64,000 nt of DNA from Photobacterium profundum SS9 (GCF_000196255.1 NC_006370.1:3733411-3797410), one strand, 5' to 3'; positions 50,043 through 59,442 are shown, counted from the first letter of the stretch. Notes: generated from the letters alone by a model not told the origin. Numbers and translations: made by a program.

Positions 50043-50402
50043 TTAAATATGAATAATAGCTATACCGCTAAAAAAAGCGGTAAAACCAATCAACTGTATA
50101 ATATTATTAGTAATAAATAACTTTTGGACTTCTTTAGGTACTTTGTCTCTTTGTTTTAATCTATCACAGCGTTTTGCCTGCCAATGAAACTGAAATATTA
50201 GTCCGTAACGTGAAATACCTAAACTTGCAGAAAATATATTCAATGAAAAGGAATAATAGTTATTATCAACAACATCCTCGACCATAGATAGCCATTTGTT
50301 TTTTATAAAAAACATTAATAATAAACTAGCAAGAGCCAAACATATTCCTGCGCAAAACAAGAAGAGTGATATTTGAGTTGTCAAACTTAAATTGCTCAAC
50401 AT
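50043..50402 (-). CDS. Small membrane protein, candidate immunity protein
   Basis: 119 residues from ATG 50402, whose A is the last base of the upstream gene's stop (TGATG), so the two are translationally coupled. Hydrophobic segments lie at about residues 9-33 (ISLFLFCAGICLALASLLLMFF) and at the C-terminus (IIQLIGFTAFFSGIAIIHI), with a further amphipathic stretch around YYSFSLNIFSASLGISRYGLIF and a basic loop (HWQAKRCDRLKQRDKV) between. No known family recognised. A small integral membrane protein directly after a gene for a putative pore-forming toxin is the usual form of an immunity protein; this role is inferred. Confidence 0.65.
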   Translation of the reverse strand: MLSNLSLTTQISLFLFCAGICLALASLLLMFFIKNKWLSMVEDVVDNNYYSFSLNIFSASLGISRYGLIFQFHWQAKRCDRLKQRDKVPKEVQKLFITNNIIQLIGFTAFFSGIAIIHI

Positions 50403-51424
50403 CAACGAATCATACTCTTTGATTTATAGATCTCTTCACCTAAATATTCTCCTCCAGAACCACCATACTTCCCACCGACAAAACCAGCACCAGCACCTAC
50501 TACTAAAGAGCACCAAAAGAGACTGGTTCCTGCACTTGGTGCACCAAATACAATGTTACAACCGCCATAAGCAAGTAATCCACCAAAAGCCCCACCACCA
50601 ATACTCCCAACAGCTTTACCCGTTTGAGTAAACTTAGCTTTACTGCACGTAGCCGTATCACTAACAGTACACGCTTTTTGGATATTAGTTACCGCATCAA
50701 ATCCAGTTAGCGCAATACCTACATAGCCTACTCGCTTTAAATTACGTGACATTTCAGCTACAGCAGCATAGTTTTTGTGGAAATTAGGGATAGTGGTAAC
50801 ATTGCCGGATTGCTTGATCCATTGGTGAAGAATGCTTTTAGTGCTTAGGCCTAAATTACTGCGAATGTCTCCAGATACAAGCTTTCCACCTAAAGTAGGT
50901 TGTGTAAAACGACTGAGTGCGGCATCTAAACGCGCAAATTGAATTTTACGTTGAGTAAAGAAACGTCGGTTATTTAAATTGCCACTCGATTTATAACTCG
51001 TAACATAGGTACGTTCTAAATCTTTTAAAATAGATTTTACTTGTTTGGTATGAGCATTCCATGCTGTATTACTTACACCTAAAAACAAACCATTATAACT
51101 AGCAACGTTAGATAAAAATTCATACTTATTCACCAGTAGCTGTTTTTCTGAATTACTCAGTTTTAATAAGGTTGAGTCGACAGCCTTAGCTATGTTTAAA
51201 AACGCCGCCTCTTCAAGCGTACACTCTCGACTCGTCGCTGGTGATAACAATACAATTTGTCCAACTTTTACCTTATTGTCTTTTAAATGAGCATTAACGG
51301 CCCTAAAATGCTCGTAGACTATTTTATCTGGCGAGTTATACATAATCATTATCAGCTGATCAATAGGCATAGCCTTTTCAACTATGTGTATTGCCATGTG
51401 ATTTTTATCAGATGAAGCAACCAT
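50402..51424 (-). CDS. LysM-like / glycine-zipper protein, candidate membrane-disrupting effector
   Basis: 340 residues, ATG preceded by AAGGAA. N-terminal region (IHIVEKAMPIDQLIMIMYNS ... VNAHLKDNKVKVGQIVLLSP, about residues 12-61) has LysM-like spacing: an N-x-x-L followed by G-Q-x-V-x-L-x-P. The middle is soluble and helical with many basic residues. From about residue 268 it is glycine-rich and hydrophobic (GKAVGSIGGGAFGGLLAYGG, FWCSLVVGAGAGFVGGKYGG), a glycine-zipper helical hairpin as in pore-forming type VI secretion effectors of the Tme kind. No signal peptide. Low GC and position between repeats suggest recent acquisition. Effector function is inferred; no secretion genes are nearby. 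Confidence 0.65.
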   Translation of the reverse strand: MVASSDKNHMAIHIVEKAMPIDQLIMIMYNSPDKIVYEHFRAVNAHLKDNKVKVGQIVLLSPATSRECTLEEAAFLNIAKAVDSTLLKLSNSEKQLLVNKYEFLSNVASYNGLFLGVSNTAWNAHTKQVKSILKDLERTYVTSYKSSGNLNNRRFFTQRKIQFARLDAALSRFTQPTLGGKLVSGDIRSNLGLSTKSILHQWIKQSGNVTTIPNFHKNYAAVAEMSRNLKRVGYVGIALTGFDAVTNIQKACTVSDTATCSKAKFTQTGKAVGSIGGGAFGGLLAYGGCNIVFGAPSAGTSLFWCSLVVGAGAGFVGGKYGGSGGEYLGEEIYKSKSMIR

Positions 51425-51631
51425 CTATTATTCCTTTGTATTACTTTTGACGTATTTCTAATTAACTTACAGGTATACATAAGAAAGAATAAGTAATTGA
51501 AGCATGAAGAAAAACAAACAAACATGCCGAAGAGTAAATACTGCGATGGACAACAAATAAGTATCTGTAAAAAATAACAATTACACTGATATGTACATTC
51601 TACTAGGGAAGGTAGCTAACGCAAAAAAACT

Positions 51632-51708
51632 GATTACTTTTGTCCTTGTTGTCACCATTTAATACGCTATTTGATTTCGATCGAAATCAAATAGCGTTAT
51701 ATAAGGTA
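51632..51708 (+). repeat. Direct repeat flanking the effector/immunity pair, copy B, with 34-bp palindrome
   Basis: Shares its first 32 bases and its TATATAAGGTA end with copy A. Between them lies a perfect 34-base palindrome (51664-51697). Its left arm is ACGCTATTTGATTTCGA, the right arm its exact complement, with no loop and CGATCG... at the centre. No T-run follows, so it is not an ordinary terminator. Confidence 0.8.
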
Positions 51709-52017
51709 AGTCAGGCTTGCTGAACAGGTAAACATTACAAATCAAACAATTATTCGTAGGATCTTAAGGAATATCCGTGACTGATATCATCATCAAATTA
51801 GGGAGGAGTGATAGTAAGACTATGAATAATAGAGGAAAACATGGAAGTGCACTGTCTTTGTGATCAAATAGTTTCGACAAAAAAATCACTCAACGACTTC
51901 GACAACTATCACCCATTCACTAAATTTGCGCTATTGTTCAAACGCTAAGGTCGCAGCCTAAATCTAATTTGGCTGATATACACCGGAGCTGAGACGAACT
52001 ATTTAAGCTAGAGGTTA

Positions 52018-52394
52018 AGTGAAAGTGGTCACGCACGATTAGAACGTACTTTGAGCCGCAATGAACCACTGGCAAAGGCTTATTACTTGAAAGAGAAGCT
52101 GCAAGCCATTTGGAAACAGTCAGAACGCATATCAGCAGAAAAATGGGTAGATGGTTGGGTAGATGAAGCATCTAACTCAAGAATACCCATGCTTAAAAGC
52201 TTTACGAAAACAGTAGTAAGATTTAAGGAAGGGATCTTAGCTTACTATGAAGAAAGAATGAGTTCAGATCCTATTGAAGGGTCAACAATCGTCTAAAGAC
52301 CATTGTAAAGCAGGCGTATGGATACCGGGATTGGACATTTTTCGAACTAAAGCTGAAATCAAGTCACGAAGCTAAGTACGCGTTGTCCGGATGA
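52018..52394 (+). pseudogene. ISL3-family transposase remnant (C-terminal part)
   Basis: From about 52018 the frame reads SESGHARLERTLSRNEPLAK, then AYYLKEKLQAIWKQSE, AEKWVDGWVDEA, IPMLKSFTKTVVRFKEGILAYY and SSDPIEGS, the C-terminal DDE part of ISL3 transposases. One base is missing near 52282; with it restored, the frame continues NNRLKTIVKQAYGYRDWTFF and ends at the TGA 52392-52394 after HEAKYALSG. An in-frame TAG near 52008 and the absence of the N-terminal two thirds show this is a dead fragment. Sequence from 51700 to 52017 has no clear coding content. Confidence 0.85.
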
Positions 52395-52447
52395 ACCAAA
52401 AAATTTTGGTAGGTGAGGTTAACTGAGCGCTTACACAAACACAAAAA

Positions 52448-52467
52448 AACCAGCCCAAAGGCTGGTT
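52448..52467 (-). terminator. Terminator of the rpsF-priB-rpsR-rplI operon
   Basis: Perfect stem AACCAGCC / GGCTGGTT with a CAAA loop, A-run and T-run on both sides. Confidence 0.9.
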
Positions 52468-52489
52468 TTTTTATTAACACTAAAAACTA

Positions 52490-52942
52490 TTACTCTGCAG
52501 CAACAATTGTTAGGTTAACTTTAGCGAATACGTCAGAGTTTAGCTGAATGCTAACTTCGTATTCACCAATGTTACGTAGTGCGCCTTCAGGTAGACGAAC
52601 TTCGCTCTTCACTACTGCTTCGCCAGCCGCTGTAATAGCGTCAGCGATATCGCGAGTACCGATAGAACCGAATAGTTTACCTTCGTCACCTGCTTTAGAT
52701 GCGATAACAACCGCGTCTAGAGCAGATAATTTTTCTGCACGAGCTTCAGAAGCTGCTCGTTGCTCAGCAACTTTAGCTTCTAGTTCTGCACGGCGTGTTT
52801 CGAACATTTCAACGTTAGCTTTAGTAGCCATAACAACTTTACCCTGTGGGATAAGGAAGTTACGAGCATAACCAGACTTAACGTTTACTTGATCGCCTAA
52901 GCTACCTAGGTTACCGATTTTATCAAGTAGAATAACTTGCAT
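52490..52942 (-). CDS. rplI: 50S ribosomal protein L9
   Basis: 150 residues. N-terminal RNA-binding domain ([40 protein letters not shown]), long connecting helix, and C-terminal domain ([16 protein letters not shown] ... [19 protein letters not shown]). Last gene of the rpsF-priB-rpsR-rplI operon. The CTCTT-complement AAGAGGACAAG precedes the ATG. Confidence 0.97.
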   Translation of the reverse strand: MQVILLDKIGNLGSLGDQVNVKSGYARNFLIPQGKVVMATKANVEMFETRRAELEAKVAEQRAASEARAEKLSALDAVVIASKAGDEGKLFGSIGTRDIADAITAAGEAVVKSEVRLPEGALRNIGEYEVSIQLNSDVFAKVNLTIVAAE

Positions 52943-52979
52943 TATCTTGTCCTCTTTATAAGTCTAAAAACTACTACGC

Positions 52980-53207
52980 TTACAGATGCTTATCTGTGTA
53001 CGGTAGAAGTGCTAGGTAACGAGAACGCTTGATAGCGCGAGCTAGCTGACGTTGGTATTTAGCACGAGTACCAGTGATACGGCTCGGTACAATTTTACCA
53101 GCTTCAGTAATGTAGTTTTTTAGAGTAACTACGTCTTTGTAGTCGATCTCTTGTACGTCTTCTGCAGTGAAACGACAGAATTTACGACGACGGAAGAAAC
53201 GTGCCAT
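52980..53207 (-). CDS. rpsR: 30S ribosomal protein S18
   Basis: 75 residues, [26 protein letters not shown] ... [29 protein letters not shown], full length and strongly conserved. Binds S6 on the small-subunit platform; the S6:S18 pair may also bind the operon leader. Three bases after priB, with a strong GGAG. Confidence 0.97.
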   Translation of the reverse strand: MARFFRRRKFCRFTAEDVQEIDYKDVVTLKNYITEAGKIVPSRITGTRAKYQRQLARAIKRSRYLALLPYTDKHL

Positions 53208-53210
53208 GGG

Positions 53211-53525
53211 CTAATCTCCTGAACAAATTATTTCAATGTGGTCGGCATGCAACACTAATTTACCGATGCCATTACGGCCGGTTTGGTATGAGATAAATCC
53301 CGCTACCTTAGTGTGTACACCAACGGCTAAATCTTGAGTGAGAACTTGTAGACCTTTACCACTGCTTACTACGTTGATGTAACAATACACCTGTCGAGGT
53401 AAATCAGCTTCCCGTTGGTAAGAGCGATGCTCAAGCACAAAGTGACAATGAGGCACACCTGCCGGGGATTGGCTTCGTTTGGGGTCTTTGGCGATAACAC
53501 CAGATAACTCCAGACGATTGGTCAT
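53211..53525 (-). CDS. priB: Primosomal replication protein N (PriB)
   Basis: 104 residues with a single OB fold (LELSGVIAKDPKRSQSPAGVPHCHFVLEHRS ... VGVHTKVAGFISYQTGRNGIGKLVLHADHIEII). Acts with PriA in restarting stalled replication forks by binding single-stranded DNA. Position between rpsF and rpsR is the normal gammaproteobacterial one. Confidence 0.93.
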   Translation of the reverse strand: MTNRLELSGVIAKDPKRSQSPAGVPHCHFVLEHRSYQREADLPRQVYCYINVVSSGKGLQVLTQDLAVGVHTKVAGFISYQTGRNGIGKLVLHADHIEIICSGD

Positions 53526-53533
53526 ATTACAAA

Positions 53534-53977
53534 TTACTCAGCTGCAGCTTCGTCTTCAGCTTTTGCTGGAGCTTCTGCTTTCGCTGGAGCTTCTGCACGT
53601 GGCGCTTCTGAACGATCTGAACGCTCTTCGCGGTCGTCACGCTTAGTGAAACGCTCTTCTTTAGCCTTCATCATTGGAGATGGCTCAGTTACAGCGTTTT
53701 TCGCACGCATGATCATGTTACGGATCACAGCATCGTTGAAACGGAAAGTCGATTCAAGCTCGTCAACTACAGACTGCTCAGCTTCGATGTTCATAAGAAC
53801 ATAGTGTGCTTTGTGCAGTTTGTTGATTGGGTAAGCCATTTGACGGCGACCCCAATCTTCTAGACGGTGAATTTGACCACCAGAATCTTTGATTGAACCA
53901 GTGTAACGTTCGATCATGCCAGCAACCTGTTCGCTTTGATCAGGGTGCACCATGAATACGATTTCGTAATGACGCAT
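53534..53977 (-). CDS. rpsF: 30S ribosomal protein S6
   Basis: 147 residues: conserved S6 fold ([27 protein letters not shown] ... [24 protein letters not shown]) plus a longer than usual charged tail with two APAKAE repeats ending AEDEAAAE. Acidic S6 tails are normal in this group, where RimK can add glutamates. First gene of the operon, with a leader hairpin and promoter visible upstream. Confidence 0.96.
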   Translation of the reverse strand: MRHYEIVFMVHPDQSEQVAGMIERYTGSIKDSGGQIHRLEDWGRRQMAYPINKLHKAHYVLMNIEAEQSVVDELESTFRFNDAVIRNMIMRAKNAVTEPSPMMKAKEERFTKRDDREERSDRSEAPRAEAPAKAEAPAKAEDEAAAE

Positions 53978-54015
53978 TGGTTGCTCCTTACGGATTAATC
54001 AGCTTCCAGATTTGG

Positions 54016-54058
54016 CTCGGTTAACCAGAGGAAGCAAGGAACTAAAAAAAGAACCGAG
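54016..54058 (-). promoter_or_regulatory. Candidate S6:S18 leader RNA of the rpsF operon
   Basis: On the minus strand CTCGGTT (54052-54058) pairs with AACCGAG (54016-54022), closing a large loop about 40 bases before rpsF. The CCGA-bearing closing stem at this place resembles the known S6:S18-binding leader that gives autoregulation. A fold and covariance check were not possible. Confidence 0.5.
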
Positions 54059-54072
54059 AATTTGGACACCGA

Positions 54073-54101
54073 ATAATATAGAGAATACCCAATTTACGCA
54101 A
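54073..54101 (-). promoter_or_regulatory. Promoter of the rpsF operon
   Basis: On the minus strand -35 TTGCGT (54096-54101), 17-base spacer, -10 TATTAT (54073-54078). It lies just upstream of the candidate S6:S18 leader hairpin. Confidence 0.6.
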
Positions 54102-54143
54102 GAAATTTTAGGCATTAATCCCAGTTAAAATGAAAATAAAAAA

Positions 54144-54164
54144 GGACTGTGAAAATCACAGCCC
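54144..54164 (-). terminator. Terminator after rlmB
   Basis: Stem with core CTGTGA / TCACAG, extended by GGA and CCC with one mismatch; on the minus strand a T-run (54138-54143) follows. Confidence 0.8.
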
Positions 54165-54206
54165 TTTATGTACTTCATAATGTCGCTATCTAGCTAAAAT
54201 AAAAGG

Positions 54207-54944
54207 CTAAATCTGACGTTGACGTACCGCTTCAAATAAACAGATACCTGTCGCGACAGACACATTAAGACTTGAAACAGAGCCTGCCATTGGGATTTTA
54301 ATTAAGTCATCGCATGTTTCGCGAGTCAGACGGCGCATACCTTCGCCTTCAGCCCCCATAACAATGGCTAATGGCCCAGTTAGTTTACTGTGGTAAATAT
54401 CATGCGTTGCTTCACCAGCAGTACCGACAATCCAAACGCCTTTATCTTGTAGCGCACGCATGGTACGCGCCAAGTTCGTTACACGTACCAGAGGCATCAC
54501 TTCAGCAGCACCACAAGCCACTTTGCTTGCGGTTGCAGTCAGTTGCGCTGCACGGTCTTTAGGAATAATAACCGCAACGGCACCAGCGGCATCGGCATTA
54601 CGTAAACAAGCACCGAGGTTATGAGGATCGGTTACACCATCTAGAATCAATAATAGCGGGTTTTCAGAGCCCTCTAATATGGTATCTAAATCGTGTTCAT
54701 TCAGCTGTTTTGCGGGTTTAACTCGAGCAATAATACCTTGATGAGATGCACCTTTAGCTTTGTCATCCAATGCTTTACGACCAGCATGCTGAATAGTAAT
54801 ACCTAAGTCTTTCAATTCAGTAAGTAGGGGCATTAAGCGATCATCTTGACGATCTTTTAGCACAAACACTTCGATTAAACGCACCGGATCTGTCGCTAAA
54901 ACAGCTTTTACGGCATGAATACCGAAAATCATGTCATTACTCAT
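54207..54944 (-). CDS. rlmB: 23S rRNA (guanosine-2'-O-)-methyltransferase RlmB
   Basis: Methylates Gm2251 of 23S rRNA. 245 residues. N-terminal substrate-binding domain ([10 protein letters not shown]), then the SPOUT knot with [36 protein letters not shown] and the SAM-binding [23 protein letters not shown]. The start overlaps the rnr stop by one base (TAATG), a conserved rnr-rlmB coupling. Confidence 0.96.
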   Translation of the reverse strand: MSNDMIFGIHAVKAVLATDPVRLIEVFVLKDRQDDRLMPLLTELKDLGITIQHAGRKALDDKAKGASHQGIIARVKPAKQLNEHDLDTILEGSENPLLLILDGVTDPHNLGACLRNADAAGAVAVIIPKDRAAQLTATASKVACGAAEVMPLVRVTNLARTMRALQDKGVWIVGTAGEATHDIYHSKLTGPLAIVMGAEGEGMRRLTRETCDDLIKIPMAGSVSSLNVSVATGICLFEAVRQRQI

Positions 54945-57505
54945 TAATTGGCCTTCTTCTCTAACCGTTCTTTTTTACCAGCACGCTGTTTCTTTCGTGC
55001 CTTGCTTGATTTTTTCACTTTGCGCTTTGGATCATTCGCTTTCTTTGATTTTGAGTCACCTGCTGCAGGGGCTTTATCACCCTCAGCTAATGGCACAGCA
55101 CCTTCTTTCAGTTTTTGACGCACCGATGAACGTACTCTCTTTGATTTCGAACGATGCTCTGTCTTTGCTTTACCATCTTCAACAATGAACGCTTTCTTAG
55201 CAGGGTTCCCACCAAATGAGCGCATACCCTCTGCTTTACGCATTCGCTGTTGTTTTTTCTTTGCTGTTTTACCTTCACCACGCGGTTTGCGGTTAGTACC
55301 AGCAATATCAAAATCAATCTGGCGATCATTCAAGTTAATGGCTGCAACCTTAACTTGAACCGTATCGCCTAAACGGTATACCAGACCAGAACTGTCGCCA
55401 ATCAATCGCTGACCAATAGCATCATATTGGTAGTAATCATTCGCTAGATTCGAGATATGCACCAAGCCATCAATGTTCAGCTCTTTTAAACGAACAAAGA
55501 AGCCAAAGCCTGTTACATTCGCAATCACACCTTCGAATTCATCGCCGATATGGTCTTGCATGTACTCACATTTCAGCCAATCAGCCACATCACGTGTTGC
55601 ATCATCTGCACGACGCTCTGTCATTGAACATTGCTCACCGATTTTATCAATATCATCGAATGAGTAATGATAACCACCCGTTGGTGTCCAGCGTTCTTCG
55701 TGCTTACCTTCATTTTTCGCAATTAAGTACTTAATTGCGCGGTGCAAGGTTAAATCAGGGTAACGACGAATTGGTGACGTAAAGTGCGCATACTGCTTCA
55801 GTGCTAAACCGAAGTGACCAATATTATCGGCTTGATACAAGGCTTGCTTCATAGAACGAAGTAGCATGGTTTGAATCAATTCTTTATCAGGGCGATCATG
55901 GATTAGCGTCGCCAGTGCCGCATAATCACGCGGTGTCGGTTCAAGGCCACCCGATAAATGTAAGCTCAATTCACCTAAGAAATCACGGAAACCCTGTAAG
56001 CGCTCTTCACCAGGAACATCGTGAGCACGATACAGTGCAGGCTCTTTGGCTTTTTCAACAAAACGCGCTGATGCAATGTTGGCTAAAATCATACATTCTT
56101 CGATGATTTTATGTGCTTCGTTACGCTCTGCAGGCACAATGCGGTCTATCTTACGATCTGCATTGAAAATAAACTGCGTTTCGATTGTTTCAAACTCAAT
56201 CGCACCACGCTCTTCACGTGATTTTTTCAGCACTTTATACATGCCAAAGAGTTCTTCTAAATGAGGAACTAATGGCGCATAACGTTCACGTAACTCTTCA
56301 TCACCATCCAACATTTTACTCACTTTGGTGTAAGTAAGACGTGCATGAGAATTCATTACCGCTTCGTAATGCTTATAACCTGACAGGTTACCTGAATCTG
56401 AAATAGTCATTTCACAAACCATACACAAGCGATCGACTTGTGGGTTCAGTGAACATAAACCATTCGACAATACTTCAGGTAACATCGGGATCACTTCGGA
56501 AGGGAAATAAACCGAGTTACCGCGTTTAGTTGCTTCGTTATCTAATGCTGAAGCTGGACGAACGTAATGACTTACGTCAGCAATGGCTACCCATAAACGC
56601 CAACCACCTGACTTTTTACGCTCACAAAAAACAGCATCATCAAAGTCACGAGCATCTTCACCATCAATTGTAACTAATGGTAAATCACGTAAATCAACAC
56701 GCCCTGCTTTCGCTTCTTCAGGTACTTCTTCGCCTAGCCCCTGAATTTGCTTAGTGACTTCAGATGGCCATTCGTTAGGAATATCATGGGTACGTAGGGC
56801 AATTTCGATTTCCATACCCGCCGCCATGTTTTCGCCCAACACTTCGACGACTTTACCTACCGCGTTATGCTGACGAGTGGCACGTTGATTAATTTCAACC
56901 ACCACAACATTTCCCATACGAGCCCCCATGCGGAAGTCGTTCGGGATCACGATATCTTGCGAAATGCGGGAATCGTCAGGCACCACGTAGCCCATGCTGT
57001 CTTCAATGAAGAAACGACCCACAATTTGCTTGGTGCTTTCTTGTAAAATACGAACAACACGACCTTCACGACGTCCACGTTTATCAACACCTGACACTTG
57101 CGCCAAAATGTAATCACCGTGAATCACACCACGCATTTGGTGGCTAGGCAGCATGAGGTCTTCTTTGTTTCCTACACCTTCAGGGCGCACGAAACCAAAG
57201 CCATCACGATGACCAATAACATGACCCTTAATGAGGTCGAGACGCTCAGGTAAGGCGTAACACTGACGACGGGTAAAAATAAGTTGACCATCACGTTCCA
57301 TCGCACGTAAGCGACGGCGTAAACCTTCGTAATGATCATCCCCTTCTAGCTTTAATTCAGTAAATAACTGATCGCGACTAACAGGAGTAGAAAAGCCACG
57401 AATCACTTCAAGTAGAAGTTCACGACTTGGAATTGGGTTTTCGTAATTTGATGCTTCGCGATCGCGGAAAGGATCGACCGGTAAATCGGTTGTACCTTTG
57501 GACAT
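54944..57505 (-). CDS. rnr: Ribonuclease R
   Basis: 3'-5' exoribonuclease for structured RNA. About 853 residues from the ATG at 57505 ([29 protein letters not shown] split as usual for the family), chosen over an in-frame extension to 57577 with no family support. Helix-turn-helix-like N-terminus, two cold-shock domains, RNB domain with acidic site [11 protein letters not shown]1 domain ([17 protein letters not shown]), and a long lysine-rich tail after residue 740. The tail is often involved in ribosome association and RNA unwinding. Confidence 0.95.
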   Translation of the reverse strand: MSKGTTDLPVDPFRDREASNYENPIPSRELLLEVIRGFSTPVSRDQLFTELKLEGDDHYEGLRRRLRAMERDGQLIFTRRQCYALPERLDLIKGHVIGHRDGFGFVRPEGVGNKEDLMLPSHQMRGVIHGDYILAQVSGVDKRGRREGRVVRILQESTKQIVGRFFIEDSMGYVVPDDSRISQDIVIPNDFRMGARMGNVVVVEINQRATRQHNAVGKVVEVLGENMAAGMEIEIALRTHDIPNEWPSEVTKQIQGLGEEVPEEAKAGRVDLRDLPLVTIDGEDARDFDDAVFCERKKSGGWRLWVAIADVSHYVRPASALDNEATKRGNSVYFPSEVIPMLPEVLSNGLCSLNPQVDRLCMVCEMTISDSGNLSGYKHYEAVMNSHARLTYTKVSKMLDGDEELRERYAPLVPHLEELFGMYKVLKKSREERGAIEFETIETQFIFNADRKIDRIVPAERNEAHKIIEECMILANIASARFVEKAKEPALYRAHDVPGEERLQGFRDFLGELSLHLSGGLEPTPRDYAALATLIHDRPDKELIQTMLLRSMKQALYQADNIGHFGLALKQYAHFTSPIRRYPDLTLHRAIKYLIAKNEGKHEERWTPTGGYHYSFDDIDKIGEQCSMTERRADDATRDVADWLKCEYMQDHIGDEFEGVIANVTGFGFFVRLKELNIDGLVHISNLANDYYQYDAIGQRLIGDSSGLVYRLGDTVQVKVAAINLNDRQIDFDIAGTNRKPRGEGKTAKKKQQRMRKAEGMRSFGGNPAKKAFIVEDGKAKTEHRSKSKRVRSSVRQKLKEGAVPLAEGDKAPAAGDSKSKKANDPKRKVKKSSKARKKQRAGKKERLEKKAN

Positions 57506-57622
57506 AAGCTGATCCATGTTGGCAAAATATACGTTAGGTATACTCAAACCATAGGTGAACAGACGGGAGCAAAGCAAAAAACTTTACTCCACTAATAAGA
57601 TGGGAAGTTATTGTTATATGCG

Positions 57623-58057
57623 TTATTCCGTTACAGGACGATCAAGCAATACAAGTAACGGTGGATTATTATCAATTAAGCTTAGCAAAGTATGTTTATC
57701 AAGCTCAGCTAAAAACGCACTTCTTGCTGATGCCAAAATTCCTTTTAGTTGGCAGGCTGGCGTAATATGACAAAAGTCTTCACTGCAATTAACGATCTGC
57801 AGCGGTTCAGTTGCACGCACAACATCGCCCAGAATAATTCTGTTAGCAGGCATTCCTAAACGAATACCACCGTTTTTTCCTCGCACAGTATCCACATAGC
57901 CAAGTTGACCTAATTTATTAATGATCTTAACCATGTGGTTACGGGATACACCATAAACTTCAGTCACTTTACTAATGCTGGTTAATTCGCCCTCAGGCAA
58001 AGTCGCAAGGTATATCAAGGCACGAAGGCCATAGTCTGTAAAACTGGTTAACTGCAC
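57623..58057 (-). CDS. nsrR: Nitric-oxide-sensing repressor NsrR (Rrf2 family)
   Basis: 144 residues from GTG 58057 ([23 protein letters not shown]), preceded by AGGAG; a longer ATG frame from 58078 does not fit the family. The Rrf2 helix-turn-helix ([28 protein letters not shown]) and RGKNGGIRL wing are present, with three cluster cysteines in [15 protein letters not shown] (about residues 92-103). The Fe-S cluster reacts with NO and releases DNA. Divergent from hmp, its classic target. Confidence 0.94.
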   Translation of the reverse strand: MQLTSFTDYGLRALIYLATLPEGELTSISKVTEVYGVSRNHMVKIINKLGQLGYVDTVRGKNGGIRLGMPANRIILGDVVRATEPLQIVNCSEDFCHITPACQLKGILASARSAFLAELDKHTLLSLIDNNPPLLVLLDRPVTE

Positions 58058-58091
58058 AATAACTCCTCTTTCGCCCATTTTAATCTGGGTA

Positions 58092-58120
58092 TTGACTAAA
58101 AGATACAGATCAGATACAAC
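58092..58120 (+). promoter_or_regulatory. Promoter of hmp
   Basis: -35 TTGACT (58092-58097), 17-base spacer, -10 TACAAC (58115-58120). It is covered by the first NsrR-like operator, consistent with repression by NsrR. Confidence 0.55.
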
Positions 58121-58147
58121 TTATAAGGTGCATTATAAATATAACTT
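58100..58147. promoter_or_regulatory. Two tandem NsrR-operator-like palindromes
   Basis: Site 1 (58100-58122) has half-sites AAGATACAGAT and, inverted, AAGTTGTATCT; site 2 (58125-58147) has AAGGTGCATTA and AAGTTATATTT. Each is 11-1-11 as for the known NsrR consensus AAGATGYATTT, and the half-sites match at 8-9 of 11 positions. They lie two bases apart between divergent nsrR and hmp. Confidence 0.6.
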
Positions 58148-58159
58148 TAAGAGAAAGTC

Positions 58160-59344
58160 ATGATAAGTCAACAAACTATTGATATTGTTAAAGCAACAGC
58201 ACCTGTTGTCGCTGAAACTGGTCCAAAGCTAACCGCGCACTTTTATGAGCGTATGTTTAACCATAACCCTGAACTCAAAGATATTTTTAACATGAGTAAT
58301 CAGCGTAACGGTGATCAACGTGAAGCATTATTTAATGCAATTTGCGCTTATGCGAACAACATCGACAATCTAGCAGCCCTATTGCCTGCTGTTGAAAAAA
58401 TTGCTCATAAACACACAAGTTTCATGATTACAGCTGAACAATACCAAATTGTTGGCGGTCATTTATTGGCAACGATTGATGAATTGTTGTCACCAGGACA
58501 AGAAGTATTAGACGCTTGGGGTGAAGCATACGGCGTGCTTGCCAACGTATTCATTACTCGTGAAGAAGCGATCTATCAAGAAAATGAAGAAAAAACGGGT
58601 GGCTGGCGTGGAACGCGTGAATTTACATTAATCGAAAAAACACAAGAAAGTGATGTTATTACTAGTTTCACTTTCAAGCCAGCTGATGGCGGTACGGTTT
58701 CAAACTTTAAACCGGGACAATACCTAGGTATCTACCTCACTCCTGACGCTTTTGAATTTCAGGAAATACGTCAATACAGCTTATCGTCTGCGCCACGTAC
58801 CGATAACTACCGAATCTCGGTTAAGCGTGAAGAAGGCGGTAAAGTCTCTAATTACCTACACAATGAACTCACTGTTGGTGATACAGTACAACTTGCCGCA
58901 CCTGCAGGTGACTTCTTCTTAGATGTACCGGCAACAACACCCGTTACATTAATTTCAGCAGGCGTAGGTTTAACACCAACATTATCAATGTTAGATGCGC
59001 TAACAGAACATCAAGCATCAGTGCATTGGTTGCACGCAACTGAAAATGGTAGTCACCACGCCTTTAAAGATTATGTGAATACGCTTGCAGATAAGTACGA
59101 TCACATCAGTGCAACGACTTGGTATCGTGAACCACTAGCCACTGATCGCCCAGCTGAAGATTTCGATTATCAAGGCATGATTGATTTAAAGGCTGTTGCA
59201 TCGCAATTAATTGACCCTGCAATGCATTATTACTTCTGTGGCCCAGTTGGTTTCATGCAGCATGTTGCAAAACAGCTTATTGAACTCGATGTGCAGGAAG
59301 ACAATATTCACTACGAATGCTTTGGTCCACATAAAGTACTATAA
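58160..59344 (+). CDS. hmp: Flavohemoglobin (nitric oxide dioxygenase)
   Basis: Oxidises NO to nitrate with O2 and NAD(P)H. 394 residues. Globin domain (residues 1-140; heme histidine in [10 protein letters not shown]), FAD domain with [12 protein letters not shown] domain with [12 protein letters not shown] and [10 protein letters not shown], ending ECFGPHK. Divergent from nsrR with operator-like sites between. ATG after AGAGAAAGTC. Confidence 0.96.
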   Translation: MISQQTIDIVKATAPVVAETGPKLTAHFYERMFNHNPELKDIFNMSNQRNGDQREALFNAICAYANNIDNLAALLPAVEKIAHKHTSFMITAEQYQIVGGHLLATIDELLSPGQEVLDAWGEAYGVLANVFITREEAIYQENEEKTGGWRGTREFTLIEKTQESDVITSFTFKPADGGTVSNFKPGQYLGIYLTPDAFEFQEIRQYSLSSAPRTDNYRISVKREEGGKVSNYLHNELTVGDTVQLAAPAGDFFLDVPATTPVTLISAGVGLTPTLSMLDALTEHQASVHWLHATENGSHHAFKDYVNTLADKYDHISATTWYREPLATDRPAEDFDYQGMIDLKAVASQLIDPAMHYYFCGPVGFMQHVAKQLIELDVQEDNIHYECFGPHKVL

Positions 59345-59418
59345 AAGATACTGTGGAAACGTGCTGAAGCTGCTCACTGATTCAGTATGTGCGATAAAAG
59401 CGAAGTGTCATAGTTCTA

Positions 59419-59442
59419 AAGCGTAGCCAATGGTTACGCTTT
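59419..59442 (+). terminator. Terminator after hmp
   Basis: Stem AAGCGTAGCC / GGTTACGCTT (one G-U pair), loop AAT with flanks, then TTTTTTA. Confidence 0.85.

Noticed and set aside
49920..50120. A 66-residue plus-strand frame over repeat copy A and the end of the immunity gene
   Set aside because: It overlaps the antisense end of the candidate immunity gene, and composition and start are poor.
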